This document shows, piece after piece, positions 1 through 7,923 of a DNA stretch of 64,000 nucleotides (within the stretch, counting starts at the first letter, position 1; each line of letters begins with the position of its first letter). The notes under the pieces are model-generated. The model worked only from the letters and a program-made list of their open reading frames with translations, had not been told where the DNA came from and searched no databases. Origin of the DNA: Arthrobacter sp. StoSoilB5 (lineage in GTDB: Bacteria > Actinomycetota > Actinomycetes > Actinomycetales > Micrococcaceae); NCBI RefSeq assembly GCF_019977235.1, contig NZ_AP024646.1:2108001-2172000 (forward strand), in the 5' to 3' direction. Made by a program: the position numbers and the translations under genes.

Positions 1-123
1 AGTGGCGCCGACTTTGTCTTTGTCCAGGGTGATGCAGACGAGGCTTTCTGTTGGCCAGAAGCCGATGGTGTGGCCGATGAAGCTGAGCAGGTCGGCGGGG
101 TCTTTGATGGTGAGCGCGCTCAT
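1..123 (-). CDS. DUF4192 family protein, N-terminal fragment (runs off the window)
   Basis: Reading the minus strand from the ATG at 123 gives 41 codons that run off the left edge. The visible N-terminus (MSALTIKDPADLLSFIGHTI, then GFWPTESLVCITL) matches the start of the DUF4192 family, common in Micrococcaceae and of unknown function. A good ribosome binding site (GAGGAGACAGGA) precedes the ATG. It is probably ordinary core DNA bordering the island to its right. The remainder of the gene is not visible. Confidence 0.75.
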   Translation of the reverse strand, partial: MSALTIKDPADLLSFIGHTIGFWPTESLVCITLDKDKVGAT

Positions 124-645
124 ATTCCTGTCTCCTCGTGCGTTCTTGTTGTTGCTGAAGGGCCCGTCTTCCTGTCGCCCTCAGCTATCCATGGGCGCTT
201 GACGTTCGGTTCACCATGACAGAACCCCGCCGGGGTCGGGCTCCGGCACTGGTCAACTGTTCGAGAGACGCGCACGCCGTGAATATGTCGAGCTGCGGTT
301 CAGTCGTTGTGGGTTGCAGCGGTCGCCCGCAGGAAACGGGTCCACTGGGCTGCTACCGAACGCTCCTGCTCTACGCCTGAGTAGAGAGACTTAAAGTCTC
401 GACATGGCAGTGGTAATTTTTTTTCCACCGTTTGTCTGTGTCCTGACACTGGCGCAGTAGGAGTCTGACGTCTGTCCGCACCTCGGCGGCTACTGGGGCG
501 GACACTCTTTTCGCACTAGGAGTCCGGACTTCAGTTCTTGACAAAAGAGCGATGACGGCTTCCTTCGTGCGTGTAAAGTTCCTTCTGGGGTCTCGCGCAT
601 GCAGCAGTGCACAATGGCCAAGGCAGAACTACGGAGGGGGAGCAA
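124..645. other. Intergenic region, no gene recognised
   Basis: About 520 bases without a convincing gene between the DUF4192 start and the Ntn-hydrolase gene. It contains a perfect 15-bp dyad, GAGACTT-A-AAGTCTC, at 386-400, which could be an operator. GC falls compared with the left edge, so this may be the left boundary of the accessory region. A short minus-strand reading frame here (490-747) is antisense to the Ntn-hydrolase and is not supported. Confidence 0.4.
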
Positions 646-1478
646 ATGACGCTGCTCACCGCCTTTATACGGAGCGTCGGGAAACTCGAAGAACTTGTGA
701 TCGCCTCTGACAGTCGATTGAGTGGAAATGGTCAGCGGACGGACCACGCACAGAAGGTTTTCACGCTACCAAGAACGGATGCCCTCTTTGCCTTCGCTGG
801 TGATACTCAGTACGCTTACCCTCTGATGATGCAGATGATTTCTGCCATAGAAGCGTCGGAATTCAGTTCTGAACGGCGATTACCTCTGGGTTTCTTACTG
901 GCCGACACCCTGAGAGTATTTCAACAGTCCTACGATGCAATCCACGGGTTTCCAGCCGGTTATACCTCCCCCATGGATCCACCGGACAATTTTTTCTAAT
1001 AGGCGGTTACGACTGGGAGACCTCACGCTTTAAAGCTTGGATCTTGAAGTATAGCCCTGCAGACGGCGCATTCCGGTATGACAAGTCGATCAGTAGTACC
1101 ACGCATAAGTACGTTTTTGTAGGGGATGATCCCGATGCGGTAAGGGCTGCTCGTCAAATCACTCAGAAGGCTTTTGGTACCAAGAGCGCTACACGCGTGA
1201 AAGTTGATATGGAGCCGTACCACGCACTTTCGGAGATCGCTGTTGATGAAAAATTTCCTACAGTGGGAGGAGTGCCGCAACTGGGAAAGGTTTATCGCCA
1301 TTTGAACAGTCAGTTATTCCTAGTGAAATCTCCAACGGGGGGTGGGGACGTTCTGAACCACTTTGCAGGACGACCCGTTCGGGACGCGGAGCGGAGCGCC
1401 CTCCCTGTTTTTGACCCACAGTTGGGTTTTTACCTGAAGGAGCGGGGCGGGGAAGATATGGTGGCCGAGCCGGCCTGA
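646..1478 (+). CDS. Proteasome-fold Ntn-hydrolase-like protein, split by a -1 frameshift
   Basis: Two frames make one protein. Frame 1 starts at ATG 646 (ribosome site GGAGGGGG) and stops at TAA 997-999; frame -1 continues to 1478. The N-terminal half resembles a proteasome beta subunit: Met1-Thr2 (a Thr nucleophile once Met is removed), VIASDSRLSG with Asp22, HAQKVF with Lys37, then FAFAGD, equivalent to Thr1/Asp17/Lys33. The second half resumes with LIGGYDWETSRFKAW, which fits the proteasome-type strand LIGGYD. The junction is T TTT TTC TAA (990-999): a one-base backward slip on the T run restores the frame exactly before the stop, giving about 277 aa. This is either programmed frameshifting or an indel in a homopolymer. 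It stands alone, so its substrate is unknown. The alternative GTG start at 607 has no better ribosome site. Confidence 0.6.
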
Positions 1479-2095
1479 ACAGGCAGATTTCATACCCTCG
1501 ATATTTGTTGGAGCAGCACCGGAGGTCCGGCCCTCGAATCAACCACCGGGGAGCCTCTACCGATACGACCTCGTAGCAGTATGGACAAGGCGCTCTTGAG
1601 GCAATATACAACCTGGAACTGCTTGCAATTCCGTCTCCGCTGGTTCCCAGACACTTTGAGTGCCGGGAATGCGGCTCGAGTTCCAACTTGATCACGCAAA
1701 CCCCTCTCGTCAGAGGAGCTTCGCTTCATGAGCGGGCACACGTTGTCTCTGCCGGTTGGTGCGCGGCCTGTGCTCTGGCCGCCGCCGTGGCCCATTCATA
1801 TGTAGGGGTGTCGGGTTCAGTGCCCCAGCTGGTGGGTCCACCGCCGGCCCCTTCCCAGGTTATGCCGGCTTCACGTTCCGGTTCTGTCGAAGTTCCCGGT
1901 TGGTCGACATGCGTTCATTTATCCTGTGCCGGGTGTCAACATGCCCACACGGTTGGGGGTTCGTCTCGTCGCGAGGACGGACGGCGAAGACTTGATGCGG
2001 GCTTGACACGCCGTGGGCACCGACTCATGTAGCCTCATGTAGTTCTGCGTGACGCATGAGCGGACTACAGCTTAAGGAACGTTAAGGGGGCGCTG
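1479..2095. promoter_or_regulatory. Intergenic region with candidate promoter for the 2OG/HEPN operon
   Basis: About 600 bases with no recognisable gene; short open frames here have no family resemblance. Near the right end a TTGACA (2003-2008) could be a -35 box. It is followed by the direct repeat CTCATGTAG at 2024-2032 and 2034-2042, spaced 10 bp (one helical turn), which could be a -10 region overlapped by a repressor site for the downstream two-gene operon. Promoter and operator calls are by eye only. Confidence 0.35.
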
Positions 2096-2752
2096 ATGAT
2101 TTTGAAAGATTTGTGGAACGAAGCCAAACAAAAAGGCTGGGCAGTGGGCACTGGTGAGCTACGCGAGTTGGACTTGCAAAGCTCCGCTTGTGGTTGGGAC
2201 GCCGTCGCGACGCGAAATGGTGAAGGACCGACTACAGTGCTTCGTCCTGTTACTAGGACAGCGGCAAACCCGAGATCCATTAGTGCAATACACGGACTGA
2301 ATGAGCAGCCTTTGCATGTGGACGGTTCCCACATGCCTACTCCGCCAGATGCGATTGTCCTTTTCTGTAAAACCCCCAACCAGACGCCTACGAAATTGTG
2401 GCAGTTTGTAGGACGGCGAGCCCTTCCCTCAGTGCGACCGCCCGTTGGGGACTTTGAGCACGGCATATTCGTCGTCGGAAGCGGGCCATGGGCATTTCTA
2501 GCGCCTGCTTTGGAGGGCAAAAGACTCCGGTACGACCCAACCATTATGGAGCCCGCCGATGCCAGAGCTCGAGGGGTCGCGGAATATTTCAAGTCCATTC
2601 AGGTCAACGCCCTTTCGTTCAATTGGGAGGAGCCCAATACCTTTCTCGTTATAGATAACCGATCCGTCTTGCACGGGCGCGCCACCGTCACTGAGGGCGA
2701 CACCGAACGCGTGCTTGTACGAAAAACGTTCCGAATCGAGGGGGCACAGTGA
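2096..2752 (+). CDS. TauD/TfdA-like 2-oxoglutarate/Fe(II) dioxygenase-fold protein
   Basis: 218 aa. The iron ligand pattern of the clavaminate-synthase/TauD fold is visible: LHVDGS (His74-x-Asp76), a distal His193 in VIDNRSVLHGRA, and Arg residues at 205-209 placed where the 2-oxoglutarate carboxylate is bound. It is shorter than typical TauD (about 280 aa), mainly in the N-terminal half. Start ATG 2096 follows AAGGGGG. The stop overlaps the GTG start of the HEPN gene by 4 bp, so the two are translationally coupled. The family oxidises small molecules or modified residues; here the substrate is unknown and the coupling suggests a joint role with the HEPN protein. Confidence 0.6.
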   Translation: MILKDLWNEAKQKGWAVGTGELRELDLQSSACGWDAVATRNGEGPTTVLRPVTRTAANPRSISAIHGLNEQPLHVDGSHMPTPPDAIVLFCKTPNQTPTKLWQFVGRRALPSVRPPVGDFEHGIFVVGSGPWAFLAPALEGKRLRYDPTIMEPADARARGVAEYFKSIQVNALSFNWEEPNTFLVIDNRSVLHGRATVTEGDTERVLVRKTFRIEGAQ

Positions 2753-3666
2753 GCATGTCGTATGACCACGAGGCTCTTTGGCTTAAGGCAAAGCTTTTCC
2801 TCAACCGCGCCATGGATGACGATAAAAACCGGTCTTTTGACGAGCAGGCTTTATGGGCGTCTCTTGCCCTGGAACTGCTTGGCAAATCTGCCCTCTCGAA
2901 GATCTCTCCCATTCTGATTGCTGATCCAACCGAAGACGGCAAGAATATCCTTGCCGCGGCAGGCTTCGGGGATGGTGATCCAAAGTTCGTATCGGTCAGC
3001 GCAACCACAATTTTCATTCGGTGCAAACGCGCATTCCCACCCTTTGACGCCGACAAGGCAAAGCGTATCTCCGCTGGTCGAAACGAGTACCTGCATGGTG
3101 GAGGAATTGGTTTCGGGCGGAATCCTGCCACTAATTGGTGGCAGGAGTTCTGGAGTTTGGCGACGATTCTTATCGACGCGCAGGACAAGACAATCGAGGA
3201 CTTGGTTGGGGGAAGTCGGGAAGACGTCGCATTGACATACCTTGCGGGTAACAAGAAGTACATGGAAGAACGGTTGGAATCGCTTCTCGGCCGTGCCCGG
3301 CAAAGGTATGCACAAAAAGTGCAAGGCAAGCTGTCGGAACGCGAGCGAAAGCAGTGGAAGACCTACCTGTCAGCGGGATTGGAGCACGACGCCAATGAGT
3401 TCTGTCCTGCATGCGGCAATGTTGGGTTGCTAGAGGGTGAAGAGATACATAACGTCCGTCTTGACGGTTATTACGACCCAGAGTCTGGTGATATATCGCG
3501 CTGGGGCGAAGCGGAAGTGTACTCATCATATTTCACATGCGAAGGCTGCCAACTGGTTCTTGAACAATACGAATTAATCGAACTCGCGGGATTGCCAGAA
3601 AGTTTTACAATACAGATGGATGAATCAATGGTGCTGGCAGAAGAGGGCGAATATGGGAATGACTAG
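2749..3666 (+). CDS. HEPN-like protein with C-terminal zinc ribbon, putative RNase
   Basis: 305 aa, starting with GTG inside the stop of the dioxygenase gene (an ATG lies two codons on). The N-terminal half is helical, with a HEPN-like first helix (FDEQALWASLALELLGKSAL, residues 30-49) and the motif RNEYLH at 111-116, an Rx4H motif with Asn after Arg as in HEPN ribonucleases. Residues 165-210 look like a charged linker. The C-terminal part has two cysteine pairs, CPAC (219-222) and CEGC (264-267), enough for a zinc ribbon. HEPN enzymes are common RNases in toxin-antitoxin and anti-phage systems. Function here is inferred from the motif; I know no described system with this gene pair. Confidence 0.55.
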   Translation: MSMSYDHEALWLKAKLFLNRAMDDDKNRSFDEQALWASLALELLGKSALSKISPILIADPTEDGKNILAAAGFGDGDPKFVSVSATTIFIRCKRAFPPFDADKAKRISAGRNEYLHGGGIGFGRNPATNWWQEFWSLATILIDAQDKTIEDLVGGSREDVALTYLAGNKKYMEERLESLLGRARQRYAQKVQGKLSERERKQWKTYLSAGLEHDANEFCPACGNVGLLEGEEIHNVRLDGYYDPESGDISRWGEAEVYSSYFTCEGCQLVLEQYELIELAGLPESFTIQMDESMVLAEEGEYGND

Positions 3667-3885
3667 CTCCTAGGTTGCTAGGGCGATAACCGCTCGGAGA
3701 CACGGAAGGGCCAAGGCCTAGTTGTTGCATCCATGCGCTGTCCTGCAGGCTTTGGTGGATTTCAATCAAAACCAAGTATCTGAACTACGCCGATCTCCCC
3801 GACCAAGTAGTTTTTACCGCAGCGCGTCGATCCTTCTGGTCCGTTATCTACCCTAATTCGCCTCGGCGGAAGATGCGTGCAAGAA

Positions 3886-4262
3886 GAGAATAACGGTTCG
3901 TCTCCCACGGTCGCAGCGGGACGCCTTCTGGGCGGCGCGCTGAATGGCCCGGTAGGCGATGGGACGGGCGACGCCGAAGAGTTCCGCGAATTCGGTCGAG
4001 GTCGGAGCCACATCCCGATGCCGGCTAACGACATAGTTTCCTGGGCCCAGGAGAGGTTCGGTTGCTTTCCCCGAAGCCTGTCTTTGGCCTTGGCCACGGC
4101 CACTCCTTCCCTTGTTCTTGCACGGATAAGGTGGCTTCGAACTCAGCAACAATGCCTAGGGCATTGAACAGTCAGCTTTCCCACCGGATCGTAGATGCTG
4201 CCGCCGAGGTTTGGGGCCACCCCTTTGCGAGTGGGTTCGTCCAGGATGTTCCTTGCGGCGGG
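3886..4262 (-). pseudogene. Serine resolvase/invertase remnant (C-terminal half, frameshifted)
   Basis: Minus-strand fragments in two or three frames line up with the C-terminal half of small serine recombinases. They are NILDEPTRKGVAPNLGGSIY then PVGKL, near 4260-4165; AVAKAKDRLRGKQPNLSWAQ, near 4100-4040; and the helix-turn-helix TEFAELFGVARPIAYRAIQR, near 3985-3925. The catalytic N-terminal domain is missing: its place is taken by the istB remnant. The gene is clearly dead. It marks past transposon or plasmid insertion. Confidence 0.65.
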
Positions 4263-4311
4263 CAATGGAGCCTCCGGAGTCGAAGCCCATGCCAGGGCCG
4301 CAGGGTTCTCG

Positions 4312-4884
4312 GCCCCTAAATCGTTGGAGAATTTCAGCTTCGACCACCAGTCAGGCCTCGAGCGCGACACCGTCGCCCACCTTGCCAACTGGGGAGTTCC
4401 TGACCGACGCGTCCAACATCCTCCTGCTCGGCCCGCCCGGAACCGGGAAACCCATCTTGCGACCGGGCTCGGACTGCGCGGCAAAGCTCGGCCAGGGGTT
4501 TTGTTTGCCACCGCCATTGACTGGGTTGTGCGGCTTCAGGCCGCGCGCACCAGAACGGGCGTTTACCGCAGGAGCTCGTCCAGCTGCGTCGCTCCGGACT
4601 GATCATCGTGGACGAGGTCGGCTACATACCGTTGGAGAAAGACACAGCGAGCCTCTTCCTCCAACTCGTCGCCTCCACTAAGAACACGCAACCCTGATCC
4701 TGACCTTCAATCTGCCCTTAGCCCGATGGGGCGACCTGTCCGAAGACCAAGTCGTGGCCTCAGCCATGATCGACAGGATCGTTCACCACGCCGAGACATG
4801 ACTTTCAAGGGCTCCAGCTACCGCCTCAAACAACATCCAATCGGACTCGCTGCCCTCGACGAGACCACGAAATGGGTAGAATAA
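4312..4884 (+). pseudogene. istB: IS21-family helper ATPase IstB remnant
   Basis: Plus-strand segments in different frames follow the order of IstB: SLENFSFDHQSGLERD (about 4320), Walker A LLLGPPGTGK (about 4425-4454), VLFATAIDWVVRL, Walker B LIIVDEVGYIPLEK (about 4600-4640), then LARWGDLSEDQVVASAMIDR (about 4717-4776) and SSYRLKQHPIGL near 4815-4850, ending at TAA 4882-4884. At least three frameshifts are needed and the N-terminus is short, so it is not functional. No istA is visible upstream; a resolvase remnant is fused there instead. Confidence 0.75.
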
Positions 4885-4903
4885 GCAGATCAACGTGGCT
4901 AGT

Positions 4904-4946
4904 TGTCAACCCAACGAAACCGCTCATTGTTCGACCGGCGCTGACA
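4904..4946 (+). repeat. Probable right end of the IS21-type element
   Basis: Just after the istB remnant the sequence reads GTTGTCAACCC...CGACCGGCGCTGACA and ends in TGACA at 4942-4946. IS21 elements end in TGTCA-type terminal repeats with internal copies, and this placement 20-60 bp after istB fits. The left end was not found. Confidence 0.45.
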
Positions 4947-5651
4947 CGGCAAAGCTGCGATGTAACTTCCGCGGACCTTCAGAAGCTGTCCATCCTGGTG
5001 CTCCGCCTGACCAAGGCTCCATCGCCTGCTTCAGGTGAGCTGAATACTGAATCGCCGCTGGCGTTGTTGAGCAGCTGCTGGCGGCTGCCTGCGATGAAAC
5101 CCGGAAGCTGTGGCTGAAGGGCGAGTCCGTGGAACCGGCGTTGGAGCGTTGGCGGGAAGATTTGTTCTTTGGGAGCGTCCGGGTGGGCAACGGCAGGGGA
5201 GAAGGGAGGCCGAATAGAACACCCCGCGACGTGGACATCATTTGCGCGCAGAGGTGTGATTGCTCTGCCGTGGTTGGAGTGGTTTCGGATCCGGAGAAGC
5301 TGCTCGCTGACGACTGCGAACTCAGAAGCAATGAAGCATCACATTGGCCGTGAGTGAGCCGGACCAAACCACGCTTCGTGCCGGACCAGGTACTGTCGCT
5401 CCAGACCCAGGAGCCGGTTACTAGCACTGGGGTCTGCAAAACGGTCACATGAAGCTGGAGTTCGATGAATTCACAGCAAACGTGCGGGCCCTTACCCGGC
5501 CTGTCACTTGGCAGATTGACCTTGTGGTGCGTCTCGCTGATCGAACCACAGTCGAAGTGCCCCACCAAGAGGTTGGGCTCGGAACCGCCATTCGGTGAGC
5601 GAAGCCTGTCACGTCTTTCAGTAATGCCAGCGTGGTCCAAGCGTACGGGGC
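4947..5651. other. Gene-poor stretch after the IS remnant
   Basis: About 700 bases without a recognisable gene. A plus-strand frame around 5084-5353 (CDETRKLWLKGESVEPALER...) looks more codon-like than its surroundings but has no start near a ribosome site and no family that I recognise. It may be a fragment of a lost gene. A long minus-strand frame (4924-5667) is rich in Ser/Thr/Pro and looks like a shadow. A 49-codon frame inside this stretch is listed separately. Confidence 0.3.
5449..5598 (+). CDS. Small hypothetical protein (49 aa), weakly supported
   Basis: ATG 5449 to TGA 5598 encodes MKLEFDEFTANVRALTRPVT and about 29 more residues (WQIDLVVRLADRTTVEVPHQ...). The composition looks protein-like (alternating hydrophobic beta-type segments, acidic N-terminus), but the ribosome site is poor and there is no recognised family. 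It lies between the IS remnant and the convergent RES toxin gene. It could be a truncated N-terminus of a longer lost gene. Confidence 0.25.
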   Translation: MKLEFDEFTANVRALTRPVTWQIDLVVRLADRTTVEVPHQEVGLGTAIR

Positions 5652-6347
5652 TCAATAGTCTATCCACTCGTCGACGCGCAGAGGATCTTCAACCGTTACA
5701 CCATACGGTTCCAGCAGCTCCCTTAGCGTCATCAGACCCGCTTCGGTGTCGAAATCCGCAGCACTGCCGCTGGGAATATTGGGATCGTCAACTACCTCAA
5801 TAGCTCGGCCAGCAAGTCGATCTCCAAAGAATACATATGATCGAAGTTCGGGTTCTTGGCGGCTGTGCCACACATATCCAGCAGCTGTCGGCGCCTTCGA
5901 ACGGATCCAGTGGCCCCAGTGTCGGGTCTGGGCGTATTCCGCTGGCGGAGCATGTGTGATCCAGGGGCTCTGTTTGAACGAGCTCAACTCGGATCGAGTG
6001 CGCATGCCTACAAGTTCCAGATCACCGACCGTAGCAACTGCACTGAACCGGCGCCCTGCATAGACCGATCGAGGCAGAATATAGTTCCCCTTCGCGTCGT
6101 AGTCGAAGTCCCTCAGCAGAGTCTCCACGATGGCGACATCCAAAGTTTGCCCCGCATAGAGGAACGAGTACTGGTCGTCCAGAGTAGCGTCGAAGCGGCC
6201 ACCTCCGTAATAGCGATGACTCAGAACCGGACTAAACCCATCGGCAGAGTATGCCTTTTTGTGGACCCTATATAAAGTAGTTCCTGAAGGAAGTGCCACA
6301 AGGCAAGGATTGCCGGAGTAATCTACTGGGGGAAGACAATTCGTCAT
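5652..6347 (-). CDS. RES-domain toxin (NAD+-consuming family)
   Basis: 231 aa. RES features are clear: LYRVH with Arg27, GGGRFDAT (48-55), YSFLYAGQTLDVAIVETLLR with Glu75, and GYVWHSRQEPELRSYV with Ser162, giving the Arg-Glu-Ser residues that name the family. Characterised RES toxins such as MbcT degrade NAD+ and arrest growth unless bound by an Xre/MbcA/ParS antitoxin. The ATG at 6347 lies 4 bp after the stop of the upstream EF-Tu fusion gene, so it is translationally coupled to it. No separate antitoxin gene is present; the antitoxin domain appears to be the C-terminus of that fusion. The codon composition is less GC-rich than the EF-Tu part. The length is normal for the family and all key residues are intact. 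Confidence 0.85.
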   Translation of the reverse strand: MTNCLPPVDYSGNPCLVALPSGTTLYRVHKKAYSADGFSPVLSHRYYGGGRFDATLDDQYSFLYAGQTLDVAIVETLLRDFDYDAKGNYILPRSVYAGRRFSAVATVGDLELVGMRTRSELSSFKQSPWITHAPPAEYAQTRHWGHWIRSKAPTAAGYVWHSRQEPELRSYVFFGDRLAGRAIEVVDDPNIPSGSAADFDTEAGLMTLRELLEPYGVTVEDPLRVDEWIDY

Positions 6348-6351
6348 CTAA

Positions 6352-7923
6352 TCACCAACTATCATTGTTGACTTGCTTAGCAGCATAAATTATTTCAAGG
6401 TCCCGTTCTTTGCCGAGTATCCGGATTGGACTTTCACCTATCCAACTATTCCGTGTGAACCACCAGGAAATCGCACCTAATGAGGCATTTTCTGCGTCGA
6501 GAAGCGGTGCAACTATTCGAATAACTTCGTAAATTTCTGTGGATTCAGGGCTGATAAACTGAAACTCGGGATAAACCAATCTGCCTTTCCATGTGAGACT
6601 CATCGCACCGACAGGCGGGTCAACGACAACCCGAATCCCGTTCGCCACTATCTCTGCCTTCACCGCGGCAACAATCGCGTCCCCGGTTCTAGGGCGTGGT
6701 CTAGTACCTGACTCCGAAGCCGAGGCTCTGTCATTAGGGATAACCCGGGTAACTCTGCCTGATCCGATCGTGCGGCCGCTCTCGCGGATAGCGAAGCCGA
6801 GGCCCTCTTCCATAGCGATCGGATGGATGAGCTCAACGGTCATCTCAGTGTTGTCGCCGGGCATAACCATGTCGGTGCCCTCGGGCAGGGTGATAACGCC
6901 GGTTACGTCCGTGGTACGGAAGTAGAACTGCGGGCGGTAGTTGGAGTAGAACGGGTTGTGACGTCCGCCTTCGTCCTTGGAGAGGATGTAGACGTTGGCC
7001 TCGAAGTCGGTGTGCGGGGTGATGGAACCCGGCTTGACGACAACCTGGCCACGCTCGACGTCGTCGCGCTTGAGACCGCGGAGCAGGAGGCCACAGTTCT
7101 CGCCGGCCCATGCTTCGTCGAGCTGCTTGTGGAACATCTCGATACCGGTAACCGTGGTCTTCTGGATCGGGCGGATGCCGACGATCTCGACCTCGGAGTT
7201 GATGGCGAGGGTTCCACGCTCGGCGCGGCCCGTAACAACGGTGCCACGACCGGTGATCGTGAAGACGTCTTCGATCGGCATCAGGAACGGCTTGTCGCGG
7301 TCACGTACGGGGTCCGGAACGGACTCGTCGACAGCTGCCATCAGGTCCTGGACGGACTTGACCCAAACCGGGTCGCCTTCCAGAGCCTTCAGACCGGAAA
7401 CGCGAACAACCGGAGCTTCATCGCCATCGAAGCCCTGCGAGCTGAGGAGCTCACGAACTTCCATTTCGACGAGGTCGAGGAGTTCTTCGTCATCAACCAT
7501 GTCGGACTTGTTCAGTGCGACCAGCAGGTAGGGAACACCAACCTGGCGGGCGAGCAGAACGTGCTCGCGGGTCTGAGCCATCGGACCATCGGTTGCGGCA
7601 ACCACGAGGATTGCGGCGTCCATCTGCGTGGCGCCGGTGATCATGTTCTTGATGTAGTCAGCGTGACCCGGGGCGTCTACGTGTGCGTAGTGGCGCTTCT
7701 CGGTCTGGTACTCCACGTGGGAGATGTTGATGGTAATACCGCGCTGGCGCTCTTCCGGAGCAGAGTCGATCGACGCGAAGTCGCGCTGCTCGTTGAGATC
7801 CGGGTACTGGTCGTACAACACCTTGGAAATGGCGGCAGTCAGCGTCGTCTTACCGTGGTCAACGTGACCAATGGTGCCGATGTTGACGTGCGGCTTAGTC
7901 CGCTCGAATCTTGCCTTAGCCAC
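6352..7923 (-). CDS. tuf: Elongation factor Tu fused to an Xre/MbcA/ParS-like antitoxin domain
   Basis: About 523 aa from GTG 7923 (the canonical EF-Tu start [10 protein letters not shown]; a TTG two codons earlier is possible). Residues 1-396 are a complete EF-Tu: [12 protein letters not shown]-loop, DAPGHADY with the catalytic His, NKSD, SGLKAL, domains II and III up to [10 protein letters not shown]. Normal EF-Tu stops here. Instead about 127 residues follow: a Ser/Arg/Pro-rich linker, a helix ([16 protein letters not shown]), then [14 protein letters not shown] (about 443-456) and [20 protein letters not shown] (about 480-499). That pattern is the toxin-binding domain of antitoxins paired with RES toxins, and the RES gene follows 4 bp later. 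Neither fusA nor ribosomal protein genes are adjacent, so this is an extra tuf copy. The extension uses less GC-rich codons than the EF-Tu part. The EF-Tu call is certain; the antitoxin role is inferred from pattern and context. Confidence 0.85.
   Translation of the reverse strand: MAKARFERTKPHVNIGTIGHVDHGKTTLTAAISKVLYDQYPDLNEQRDFASIDSAPEERQRGITINISHVEYQTEKRHYAHVDAPGHADYIKNMITGATQMDAAILVVAATDGPMAQTREHVLLARQVGVPYLLVALNKSDMVDDEELLDLVEMEVRELLSSQGFDGDEAPVVRVSGLKALEGDPVWVKSVQDLMAAVDESVPDPVRDRDKPFLMPIEDVFTITGRGTVVTGRAERGTLAINSEVEIVGIRPIQKTTVTGIEMFHKQLDEAWAGENCGLLLRGLKRDDVERGQVVVKPGSITPHTDFEANVYILSKDEGGRHNPFYSNYRPQFYFRTTDVTGVITLPEGTDMVMPGDNTEMTVELIHPIAMEEGLGFAIRESGRTIGSGRVTRVIPNDRASASESGTRPRPRTGDAIVAAVKAEIVANGIRVVVDPPVGAMSLTWKGRLVYPEFQFISPESTEIYEVIRIVAPLLDAENASLGAISWWFTRNSWIGESPIRILGKERDLEIIYAAKQVNNDSW

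Noticed and set aside
1688..2032. 114-codon plus-strand frame with cysteines and histidines
   Set aside because: No ribosome site, low-complexity Ala/Gly/Val start, no recognisable metal motif spacing, and it overlaps the likely promoter of the next operon.
4924..5667. 247-codon minus-strand frame
   Set aside because: Ser/Thr/Pro-rich with no start signal or family pattern; it spans the IS end and the small plus-strand frames.
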